From the NCBI GenBank assembly GCA_955652265.1, contig CATPBD010000182.1:1-6945 (forward strand): DNA of 6,945 bases. Direction: 5' to 3'. Origin of the DNA: an uncultured Gemmatimonadaceae bacterium (GTDB taxonomy: Bacteria > Gemmatimonadota > Gemmatimonadetes > Gemmatimonadales > Gemmatimonadaceae). A program made the translations under genes and the position numbers. Position 1 is the stretch's first letter; the number at the start of each line of letters is the position of its first letter. The notes below the pieces were generated by a model. That model had not been told where the DNA came from, ran no database searches, and worked only from the letters and a program-made list of their open reading frames with translations. Positions 1 to 5,930 of the stretch are shown piece after piece.

Positions 1-58
1 AGGACCCCGAAGGTAGCAGCGGCATGCGGTGTCTTTCGTTGCTCCGTCAGGCCTGGGG
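1..58 (+). ncRNA. ffs: Signal recognition particle RNA (4.5S / small bacterial type), 3' part, cut by window edge
   Basis: The RNA scaffold of the signal recognition particle binds Ffh and targets nascent membrane proteins to the translocon. The first 20 bases show the helix 8 apex: AGG (1-3), a three-pair stem ACC (4-6) with GGT (12-14), then the invariant AGCAGC (15-20). This is the same layout as E. coli 4.5S RNA, where AGG, a short stem, GGAA and AGCAGCC follow each other. The 5' arm lies left of the window. The 3' arm continues through GC-rich sequence to CCTGGGG (52-58), a typical end for the basal helix, so the 3' boundary is an estimate. Position immediately before dnaX supports the call, since SRP RNA precedes dnaX in many bacteria. 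The loop reads CCGAA, one base longer than the usual tetraloop. Confidence 0.82.
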
Positions 59-73
59 TACTCCCGCCTCGCA

Positions 74-1564
74 ATGTCTCTCGCACTAGCCCGCAAATAC
101 CGCCCAAAGAGCTTCGCTGACGTTGCCGTCCAGTCGCACGTGTCAAACACGCTGCGTGGGGCAATCGCCAGAGGAAGAGTCGCGCACGGATACCTGCTTT
201 GTGGGCCACGCGGCGTGGGGAAGACGACGCTCGCCCGCGTGCTGGCTATGGCGCTCAACTGCGAGAACAAGCGCGACGACGGTGAGCCGTGCGGCGAATG
301 CATCTCGTGTCAGCGCATATGGAGCGGATCCTCGAGCCTCGACGTCGTCGAGATCGATGCCGCGTCGAACCGCGGAGTCGACGACGCGCGCGATCTTCGG
401 GAGAGAGCGATGTACGCTCCCTCGGGCGACGACCGATTCAAGGTCTACATCGTGGATGAAGCGCACATGCTGACGCGCGAAGCCTGGAATGCGCTGCTCA
501 AAATCCTCGAGGAGCCGCCGCCGCGGGTGATCTTTGTTTTCGCGACCACCGAGCCTCAGAAGATCGCGCAGACCGCGGCGCCGGTTCTGAGCCGTCTCCA
601 GCGATTCGACCTCAAGCGCATAGGACTCGGCGACATCACGCGGCGACTGACGACCGTTCTCGAGCAGGAGGGAGTGACGGTCTCAGAGGACGCACTGGCG
701 ATGATCGCCCGCGCGGCCGATGGCTCCATGCGCGATGCGCTGAGCCTCACCGACCAGGTCATTTCGATCGGTGAAGGCGCGGTGACCGCCGACCGCGTTC
801 GCGAGGCGCTCGGCCTCGTACCCGAAGACGAGTTTCTGGCGATCGTGGACATCATCGCCGGCCACCGCGCCGGAGATGTGTTCAGTACAGTCACCAGGCT
901 CGCGGACGCAGGTGTCGACTTCGGTGTGTTTCTCTCGGGCTTCGCGGACATGCTGCGCGCGCAGCTCGCAATCGTGCTCAATGGCAAGGCCGACGGAGTC
1001 TCAGCGACTGCGGCCGTCGCACTGAAGGAGAGAAAGGATCTCTTCACGGCGGGCGATCTGCTCCGGATGATCAGCGCCATCAACGCGCTCGAGCCAACCT
1101 TCCGGAAAAGTGGGCAGCAGCAGCTGCTCATCGAGATGCTCCTCGTCAGGATGGCGTTGCTCGACCGGACCGTGGCGCTCGAGGACCTGCTCAAAGGTCT
1201 GAGTGGTGAGTCACCCGTGGGCAGTGGCCGCGACGAAGCGCCGAGCGGCTCGGTCCGCACGCAACCGCTGCAGGCCTCAGTTGCGCGAACGGCGCAACGT
1301 CCCGTTACGCGTCCGGGTTACCCGCCTCAGCTGAACGCGCCGAATTATTTGGCGCCGGATGCTCCCGCAAGAGCAGCCGCCGCGCTCCCAAACGAGGGAC
1401 AGCTCGGGGAAATGAAGCGCGCAATGGAGGCGACGGCACAGGATTCGAATCGGAGCCGCATGACGCCGGAGGCGCTCAGGGAGGAGCGCATAGGCATGCT
1501 GCGGCAGAAAGACCCCGCTCTTGGCGCGGCGATCGACGAGCTGGACCTCGAGCTCCTCGACTGA
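74..1564 (+). CDS. dnaX: DNA polymerase III subunit gamma/tau (clamp-loader ATPase)
   Basis: ATPase subunit of the DNA polymerase III clamp loader, which loads the beta sliding clamp on primed DNA. Numbered from the ATG at 74 (496 residues): RuvB/DnaX-type opening ALARKYRPKSF (4-14), Walker A GPRGVGKT (44-51), zinc-binding cysteines C63, C73, C76 and C79, Walker B YIVDEAH (125-131), sensor 1 FATTEP (156-161), arginine-finger motif SRL (173-175, usually SRC), sensor 2 GSMRDAL (217-223). The oligomerisation domain reaches about residue 375. A Pro/Ala/Ser-rich linker (about 377-445) follows, then a charged tail ending DLELLD. The frame is open back to a GTG at 29, but that lies in the SRP RNA and the first 15 codons look non-conserved, so ATG 74 is preferred; it lacks a good ribosome site. 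The protein is shorter than E. coli tau (643 residues), and no A-AAA-AAG slippery heptamer is visible, so one product is expected. Confidence 0.96.
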   Translation: MSLALARKYRPKSFADVAVQSHVSNTLRGAIARGRVAHGYLLCGPRGVGKTTLARVLAMALNCENKRDDGEPCGECISCQRIWSGSSSLDVVEIDAASNRGVDDARDLRERAMYAPSGDDRFKVYIVDEAHMLTREAWNALLKILEEPPPRVIFVFATTEPQKIAQTAAPVLSRLQRFDLKRIGLGDITRRLTTVLEQEGVTVSEDALAMIARAADGSMRDALSLTDQVISIGEGAVTADRVREALGLVPEDEFLAIVDIIAGHRAGDVFSTVTRLADAGVDFGVFLSGFADMLRAQLAIVLNGKADGVSATAAVALKERKDLFTAGDLLRMISAINALEPTFRKSGQQQLLIEMLLVRMALLDRTVALEDLLKGLSGESPVGSGRDEAPSGSVRTQPLQASVARTAQRPVTRPGYPPQLNAPNYLAPDAPARAAAALPNEGQLGEMKRAMEATAQDSNRSRMTPEALREERIGMLRQKDPALGAAIDELDLELLD

Positions 1565-1594
1565 CGGCTCACGGCTCAATCACAACCTGGGACA

Positions 1595-1912
1595 ATGGCT
1601 GATTTTTCGAAGATTTTCGAGCAGGCGCAGCAGATGCAGGCGCGCATGCAACAGATGCAGTCCGAGCTGGAAAAACAGACCGTGACAGCCACCGCCGGCG
1701 GCGGTCTGGTGACGGTCGAGGCGGACGGAAAGGGAACCATCACGCGGGTCAAGATCGACCCGAGCGTGGCTGATCCAAAGGACGTCGAAATGCTCGAAGA
1801 TTTGGTCCTCGTAGCAGTCAACGACGCACAAAAGAGGGCAGCCGAGCTCGCGCAGGGAGAGATGGGCAAGCTCACCGGCGGCCTAAACTTGCCATTCAAG
1901 CTGCCCTTTTAG
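1595..1912 (+). CDS. ybaB: YbaB/EbfC family nucleoid-associated protein
   Basis: A 105-residue member of the YbaB/EbfC family, small dimeric DNA-binding proteins associated with the nucleoid and commonly encoded between dnaX and recR. The N-terminal helix (about 1-28) is rich in Gln and Met and fits the family's coiled helical arm. The family core follows: GGGLVTVEADGKG (35-47), VKIDPS (52-57), then the helix MLEDLVLVAVNDAQKRA (66-82). The length is normal for the family. The ATG lies 30 bases after the dnaX stop; GGGA at 1589-1592 is a weak and rather close ribosome site. The stop codon TAG (1910-1912) is one base before the recR start. The sequence supports the family, but the exact cellular role is not known for most members. 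Confidence 0.95.
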   Translation: MADFSKIFEQAQQMQARMQQMQSELEKQTVTATAGGGLVTVEADGKGTITRVKIDPSVADPKDVEMLEDLVLVAVNDAQKRAAELAQGEMGKLTGGLNLPFKLPF

Positions 1913-1913
1913 C

Positions 1914-2504
1914 GTGGGAGCGATCGACGACCTGGCCACGGAGCTGTCGAAGCTGCCCGGCATCGGGCGGAAGACGGCACTCCGCCTCACGTACCACCTT
2001 CTCAAGCAATCGCCTGAGCAGTCCAAGCGCCTCGCGTCGGCTCTTTCGACCCTGGCTGAGAAGGTCCGACCTTGTCCCCAGTGCTTCAATCTCACGGAGG
2101 AGGAGTTGTGTTCCATTTGCCGTGACGCGCGCAGGGACAAGGGAGTCATCTGCGCAGTAGAGGAGGCTTCCGATATCGGCGCGATCGAGCGGTCTGGCGA
2201 GTTCCGGGGCGTGTATCACGTGCTTGGTGGACGCCTGTCCCCGCTTGACGGCATTGGGCCGGAGGATCTCACCATTCCACAGCTGGAGAGCCGAGTGTCG
2301 GCTGGAGTCGTCCGCGAAGTGATTATTGCCACCAACCCGAGCATCGAAGGGGAGACGACCGCCCTCTACGTTCAGCGCAAGCTCTCTCGCTACCCCCTGA
2401 CGGTCTCTCGTATCGCGCGCGGACTGCCCGTCGGTGGCGATCTCGAGTACGCCGATGGAGTGACTATCGCGCAGGCACTGACGGCGCGAAGGGCGATGTC
2501 GTGA
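1914..2504 (+). CDS. recR: Recombination mediator protein RecR
   Basis: RecR acts with RecO (and RecF) to load RecA on SSB-coated single-stranded DNA during gap repair. The 196-residue length is typical. Visible domains in order: N-terminal helix-hairpin-helix LSKLPGIGRKTALRL (11-25), zinc finger C54-x2-C57-x8-C66-x2-C69, Toprim domain from about 77 (AVEEASDIGAIE at 81-92, GGRLSPLDGIGP at 105-116, ATNPSIEGETTA at 139-150), and the C-terminal signature ARGLPVGGDLEYAD (168-181). The start is a GTG one base after the ybaB stop. No Shine-Dalgarno is seen in the preceding pyrimidine-rich bases, so re-initiation by ribosomes finishing ybaB is likely. The stop overlaps the next ORF by four bases (GTGA). 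Confidence 0.97.
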   Translation: MGAIDDLATELSKLPGIGRKTALRLTYHLLKQSPEQSKRLASALSTLAEKVRPCPQCFNLTEEELCSICRDARRDKGVICAVEEASDIGAIERSGEFRGVYHVLGGRLSPLDGIGPEDLTIPQLESRVSAGVVREVIIATNPSIEGETTALYVQRKLSRYPLTVSRIARGLPVGGDLEYADGVTIAQALTARRAMS

Positions 2505-2770
2505 GCAGACAGCGCGCGAACTTCCTGGCGGTGGGATTTGTTGGTGGCGTTGCAGCCGGGACGCTGATCTGGAGTAGGATGCAGCGCCAATACCGCCGCA
2601 ATCTCTTCAGCAAGTCCTCCATTCGTCGCGTGGCTGCGCTCGGTTATTTGCGCGCGCGCCCCACTGTAGGAACGGCGCAGCTTCTCCGCGAGTATGTCGC
2701 CTGGGAGCCCCGCGCGGTTCTGCGCCAGCGCGGCGTGCGGATGCTCAGGCGGCTCGAGTCTACTCTGTGA
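2501..2770 (+). CDS. Small basic protein with one N-terminal membrane segment, unrecognised
   Basis: I do not recognise this 89-residue protein. It opens with a short polar stretch, then a single hydrophobic Gly/Ala-rich segment (about 8-24: FLAVGFVGGVAAGTLIW), followed by a strongly basic, mostly helical cytoplasmic-looking part with many arginines. There is no cleavage-site motif, so it is more likely an anchored protein than a secreted one. The part from about 41 to 86 (IRRVAALGYL, then LLREYVAWEP and VRMLRRLES) looks like two or three amphipathic helices, loosely reminiscent of a HEAT-like repeat. The GTG start overlaps the recR stop by four bases and the stop is ten bases before mglB, so it is tightly built into the operon and probably real. 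A function in membrane attachment is only a guess. Confidence 0.75.
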   Translation: MSRQRANFLAVGFVGGVAAGTLIWSRMQRQYRRNLFSKSSIRRVAALGYLRARPTVGTAQLLREYVAWEPRAVLRQRGVRMLRRLESTL

Positions 2771-2780
2771 CCGGAGCACG

Positions 2781-3269
2781 ATGACTGCCGGCACGGCAAA
2801 CTGGTCGTTCACGCAGGACGACTTCACCGCAATCACCGATTCGCTGAAGCGCTTTCTTGGCGAGACCAATTCCCGCTGCGCGCTCCTCGTCGACCGGTCG
2901 GGCCAGCTGGTGACGACGGTGGGCGATGCACCCGGTCTGGACACGACCACGTTCGCGACGCTCACCGCCGCCGACTACAGCGCCAACGACCAGCTTGCGC
3001 GTCTCGTCGGTGAAAACGATTTCTCGAGCCTGTTTCATCAGGGCGAGAAGGAGTCGATTTACGTCGCCGACGTCGCTCGACGTCTGCTGCTGGTGATAAT
3101 CTTCGACTCACGCACGACTGTCGGTCTGGTCCGCCTCAGAATGAAGGACGAGATCGAAGAGTTGACGCTGTTGGTCGATCGCGTATTTTCGCGCGGTCGA
3201 AGCGGCGCTGCCCCTGGGCATCTGCTCAAGGGCGCGGATGACGAGATCGACAAACTCTTCAACTGGTGA
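2781..3269 (+). CDS. mglB: Roadblock/LC7 domain protein, MglB-like GTPase regulator
   Basis: MglB is the Roadblock/LC7 partner of the Ras-like GTPase MglA; in Myxococcus xanthus it stimulates GTP hydrolysis and helps set cell polarity. This 162-residue protein is about the length of M. xanthus MglB (159 as I recall). Features resembling it include LLVDRSGQL (35-43), [10 protein letters not shown] (72-81), [11 protein letters not shown] (85-95), the strand and helix [19 protein letters not shown] (102-120), and the acidic C-terminal DDEIDKLF (153-160). The ATG at 2781 has GGAG (2773-2776) four bases upstream. A longer in-frame ATG at 2694 lies inside the previous gene and gives a non-conserved Cys/Ser-rich leader, so it was rejected. 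Position directly before mglA is the M. xanthus order. GAP activity is inferred from family and context. Confidence 0.9.
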   Translation: MTAGTANWSFTQDDFTAITDSLKRFLGETNSRCALLVDRSGQLVTTVGDAPGLDTTTFATLTAADYSANDQLARLVGENDFSSLFHQGEKESIYVADVARRLLLVIIFDSRTTVGLVRLRMKDEIEELTLLVDRVFSRGRSGAAPGHLLKGADDEIDKLFNW

Positions 3270-3282
3270 GGAAGAGCTAGAC

Positions 3283-3960
3283 GTGTCGATGATCAACTAC
3301 GCCTCGCGCGAGATCAATTGTAAGATCGTTTACTATGGTCCGGGGCTTGGCGGAAAAACCACAAATCTCGAGCACGTCTACGGCAAGGTTAAGCCGGAGA
3401 CGCGGGGGAAGCTCATCTCTCTCGCCACCGAGACGGAGAGAACTCTTTTCTTCGACTTCCTGCCCGTCGACCTCGGCACGATTCGCGGATTCAAGACGAG
3501 GTTTCACCTATATACAGTTCCGGGCCAGGTCTATTACAACGCCAGCCGGAAGCTGATTCTCAAGAACGTAGACGGCATTGTTTTCGTGGGTGACTCGCAG
3601 GCGGAGCGCATGGAAGCGAATCTTGAGTCGATGCAGAATCTCTATGACAACATGTCAGAGTACGGCTACGATCTGACACAAATGCCGTTCGTGATTCAAT
3701 ACAACAAGCGCGATCTGGCGAATGCAGCTCCCATCGAAGATCTCCAGGCGGCTCTCAACCCCGGCTGGGAAGTGGAGGATGCGAGCAAGCGCCGCGTCAC
3801 TCCCGATCCGTATCACGCTGGCGAGAATCTGATCGGGCAGCTTCCGGGTGGAGAGTGGGTGGAAAAAGCTCCCTATTTCGAGGCGATCGCCGTCCAGGGA
3901 GATGGCGTGTTCGACACGCTCAAGGCTGTGAGCAAGCTGGTGCTGAAGGCGCTCGCCTAG
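3283..3960 (+). CDS. mglA: MglA-like small Ras-family GTPase
   Basis: Cytoplasmic molecular switch of the MglA family, controlling polarity and gliding in M. xanthus and present in many non-gliding bacteria. With the GTG start at 3283 (225 residues) the numbering matches M. xanthus MglA: P-loop GPGLGGKTT (19-27), the intrinsic catalytic arginine R53 in [14 protein letters not shown] (48-61), switch II TVPGQ (78-82) with Q82 and the family's Thr in place of Ras Asp, and the guanine-specificity motif NKRD (141-144). The C-terminal [16 protein letters not shown] (206-221) is family-typical. An insertion of about 30 residues (roughly 161-196) separates NKRD from the last part. A purine-rich site GGAAGAG (3270-3276) precedes the GTG. 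ATG 3289 is a possible alternative start; ATG 3238 would overlap mglB by 32 bases and is unlikely. Confidence 0.92.
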   Translation: MSMINYASREINCKIVYYGPGLGGKTTNLEHVYGKVKPETRGKLISLATETERTLFFDFLPVDLGTIRGFKTRFHLYTVPGQVYYNASRKLILKNVDGIVFVGDSQAERMEANLESMQNLYDNMSEYGYDLTQMPFVIQYNKRDLANAAPIEDLQAALNPGWEVEDASKRRVTPDPYHAGENLIGQLPGGEWVEKAPYFEAIAVQGDGVFDTLKAVSKLVLKALA

Positions 3961-3978
3961 CGGGGCAGGAAAGCCTCC

Positions 3979-4650
3979 GTGAATCTTCCCAACACCATCA
4001 CGGCCGGCAGGATACTCGCCGCGCCTTTCATCGCCGCACTACCCTTCATCAACTCACCCGGTGCGCGGCTCACGGCGTTCGTTCTGTACCTCGTTGCAGC
4101 GGTGACGGATTACTACGACGGCATGCTGGCGCGAACCCGGAATCTCATCAACGATCTTGGACGTTTGCTCGATCCTCTGGCGGACAAGCTCCTACTCTTC
4201 GCCACGTTGATTCCGATGTTCGTGCTGATGGCTCCGCCGAACGATGCCTTCATTCCGACACGGGCCGAGAATATGAACGCCGGCGGGCTCCCCTTTCTCA
4301 CGCCCTTCGGACCGGTTTTTCTTCCGTGGTGGGTGGTGGCGGTGGTCATAGGGCGCGAGATCTTCATGACCCTGTTCCGCCAGGCGGCAGCGCTCCGCGG
4401 GGTCGTCATCTCAGCCATCGGCCCCGCGAAATGGAAAACGGGTTTTCAGTCCGTTTGGGTCGGGTCGGCATATTTCTGGTTCTACGCTGCGACTCTTGCG
4501 GGCAGTCGTGGGTGGGACAACGCGGCGTGGCGCGCGTTTGCCTACTTTAACGGCATCGTCGGAACGGTCACGATGGTCACGTCGGTGGTTCTCACCGTTT
4601 ATTCGCTCGCTCTCTATCTCCGGCGCTACGCCGGGGTGTTCGCCGCTTGA
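3979..4650 (+). CDS. pgsA: CDP-diacylglycerol-glycerol-3-phosphate 3-phosphatidyltransferase
   Basis: Integral membrane enzyme transferring the phosphatidyl group from CDP-diacylglycerol to glycerol 3-phosphate, giving phosphatidylglycerophosphate, the precursor of phosphatidylglycerol and cardiolipin. The 223-residue protein opens NLPNTITAGRI (2-12) as PgsA proteins do. It carries the complete CDP-alcohol phosphatidyltransferase motif D-x2-DG-x2-AR-x8-G-x3-D-x3-D with D44, D47, G48, A51, R52, G61, D65 and D69. Hydrophobic segments lie at about 13-24, 31-43, 71-85, 112-126, 160-175 and 190-213. It is longer than the usual 180-195 residues, mainly through a Pro/Asn-rich loop at about 86-111. 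The GTG start has AGGA (3967-3970) eight bases upstream. Its stop overlaps the cinA start by four bases (TTGA). PgsA is more likely than cardiolipin or phosphatidylserine synthase, by motif context and N-terminus; the substrate is not proven. Confidence 0.92.
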   Translation: MNLPNTITAGRILAAPFIAALPFINSPGARLTAFVLYLVAAVTDYYDGMLARTRNLINDLGRLLDPLADKLLLFATLIPMFVLMAPPNDAFIPTRAENMNAGGLPFLTPFGPVFLPWWVVAVVIGREIFMTLFRQAAALRGVVISAIGPAKWKTGFQSVWVGSAYFWFYAATLAGSRGWDNAAWRAFAYFNGIVGTVTMVTSVVLTVYSLALYLRRYAGVFAA

Positions 4651-5921
4651 ACGCGCGCCAGGTGGAGCTGATCACCATCGGTGACGAGCTCCTCCTGGGC
4701 TTCACGGTCGATACGAACGCCGCGCACATCTCCCGCGCGCTGGCGGCAAGCGGAGTCGAGATCGTGCGTCGCACAACCGTCGGCGACGAAGCAGAAAAGA
4801 TTTCCCAGGCGGTGCGCGAAGCACTCGACCGAACGGGTGCCGTGATCACGACGGGCGGCCTTGGTCCGACGAGTGACGATCTCACCAAGCCGGCGATCGC
4901 GCGAATCTTCGGGCGCGGGATGAAGCTCGATGAAGGTATCGCCGCGAAGCTGGAGGGGCGCTGGCGCGCTCGATTTCCCAACAGCACCTTTCCGGCGACC
5001 AACAGAACCCAAGCCGAGATCCCCGACGGCGCCAGAGTCCTAACCAATCGTCATGGCACCGCACCCGGCATCTGGCTGGAGGACGAAAAGGGTCGCTGGG
5101 TGGCGATGATGCCGGGAGTGCCGCGAGAGATGCGCGGCATGCTTGCCGAGGAGCTGCTGCCGGCGATCCAGGCACGGCTGGACGGGCCCGGGAGTGTCGT
5201 TCTCTCGGGCACATTGCGCACTACTGGTATCGCGGAATCAGCGATCGCCGAGCTCCTGGGACCGAATTTTCTTGGCGACCCACAGACAGAGCTGGGAGCC
5301 CTCCCTCTCGCGTATCTGCCTGGCGTTGCAGGAGTGGACTTGCGTGTCACCGTGAAGGGGTTGCCCAGGGCGCGCGCGCAGGAGCTCGTGAAGGAAGCGA
5401 TGGTGAAACTGCGGAGCAGAGTAGGAGCGTACGCATACGGAGAAGATGACGCGGATCTCGCCGCCGTTGTCCTCGACAGATGTCGCGCCTTGAAGCTCAA
5501 GCTCGCGGTCGCCGAGAGCTGCACTGGCGGGATGCTGGGCGAGCGGCTCACGAACATTCCCGGATCCAGTGATGTGTTTCTCGGCGGGGTGATAGCCTAC
5601 CACAACGAATTGAAGAAGGAGCTCCTGGGAGTTCGCGCTGAAGATCTCGAGCGTTATGGAGCGGTGAGTGAGCAGGTGGCACTACAGATGGCGGCGGGAA
5701 TTCGCGAAAAAACTGGCGGCGATGTCGGGATTTCCGTGACAGGGATTGCCGGACCCGGAGGCGGCACGCGAGACAAGCCCGTCGGGCTCGTCTGGATTGC
5801 CGTGCACGGATCAGACGCGAAGGCACGCCGCTTCCATGTAGTTGGAGATCGCGCGGAGATCAGGCAGCGCGCGGCTCAAGCTGCGCTGGAGATGGTGCGG
5901 CGCGCTCTCTCAAACGGTTAA
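4647..5921 (+). CDS. cinA: CinA family protein, nicotinamide-nucleotide amidohydrolase
   Basis: Two-domain CinA protein of 424 residues, close to the family's usual length. The N-terminal COG1058 domain (about 4-170), related to molybdopterin-binding folds, shows ITIGDELLLG (9-18), TTGGLGPTSDDLT (68-80) and MPGVPREM (155-162); in some members it hydrolyses ADP-ribose. The C-terminal PncC-like domain (about 268-420) deamidates nicotinamide mononucleotide in pyridine nucleotide salvage. It has AVAESCTGG (287-295) with the probable nucleophile S291, GGVIAYHN (313-320), GAVS (338-341) and SVTGIAGPGGGT (363-374). Both domains look intact. The chosen start is the TTG that overlaps the pgsA stop (TTGA), with a weak GGGG upstream at 4633-4636; GTG 4662 would remove only five residues and is equally plausible. 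A link to competence is historical and not implied here. Confidence 0.94.
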   Translation: MNARQVELITIGDELLLGFTVDTNAAHISRALAASGVEIVRRTTVGDEAEKISQAVREALDRTGAVITTGGLGPTSDDLTKPAIARIFGRGMKLDEGIAAKLEGRWRARFPNSTFPATNRTQAEIPDGARVLTNRHGTAPGIWLEDEKGRWVAMMPGVPREMRGMLAEELLPAIQARLDGPGSVVLSGTLRTTGIAESAIAELLGPNFLGDPQTELGALPLAYLPGVAGVDLRVTVKGLPRARAQELVKEAMVKLRSRVGAYAYGEDDADLAAVVLDRCRALKLKLAVAESCTGGMLGERLTNIPGSSDVFLGGVIAYHNELKKELLGVRAEDLERYGAVSEQVALQMAAGIREKTGGDVGISVTGIAGPGGGTRDKPVGLVWIAVHGSDAKARRFHVVGDRAEIRQRAAQAALEMVRRALSNG

Positions 5922-5930
5922 CTTTGACAA

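Noticed and set aside
50..68. GGGG-TAC-TCCC as a terminator after the SRP RNA
   Set aside because: The loop would be too short and no T-tract follows.
29..73. GTG-initiated N-terminal extension of dnaX (15 residues)
   Set aside because: It lies largely inside the SRP RNA, and DnaX family conservation begins at ATG 74.
556..1260. Minus-strand ORF of 234 codons opposite dnaX
   Set aside because: Ser/Arg-rich, no motifs, wholly antisense to dnaX; typical shadow in GC-rich DNA.
640..1564. Programmed frameshift in dnaX giving gamma and tau
   Set aside because: No A-AAA-AAG heptamer or long A-run was seen; the longest candidate (GGAAAAG near 1104) is not a known slippery site.
2390..2965. Minus-strand ORF of 191 codons across recR, the small ORF and mglB
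   Set aside because: It is antisense to well-supported genes, with low-complexity composition and no recognisable motifs; a high-GC shadow.
3238..3282. Earlier ATG start for mglA
   Set aside because: It would overlap mglB by 32 bases and adds non-conserved residues; alignment with MglA begins at GTG 3283.
3855..4550. Plus-strand ORF of 231 codons overlapping mglA and pgsA
   Set aside because: It is the alternative frame of two genes with full family motifs; its protein is Arg/His/Ser-rich without domains.
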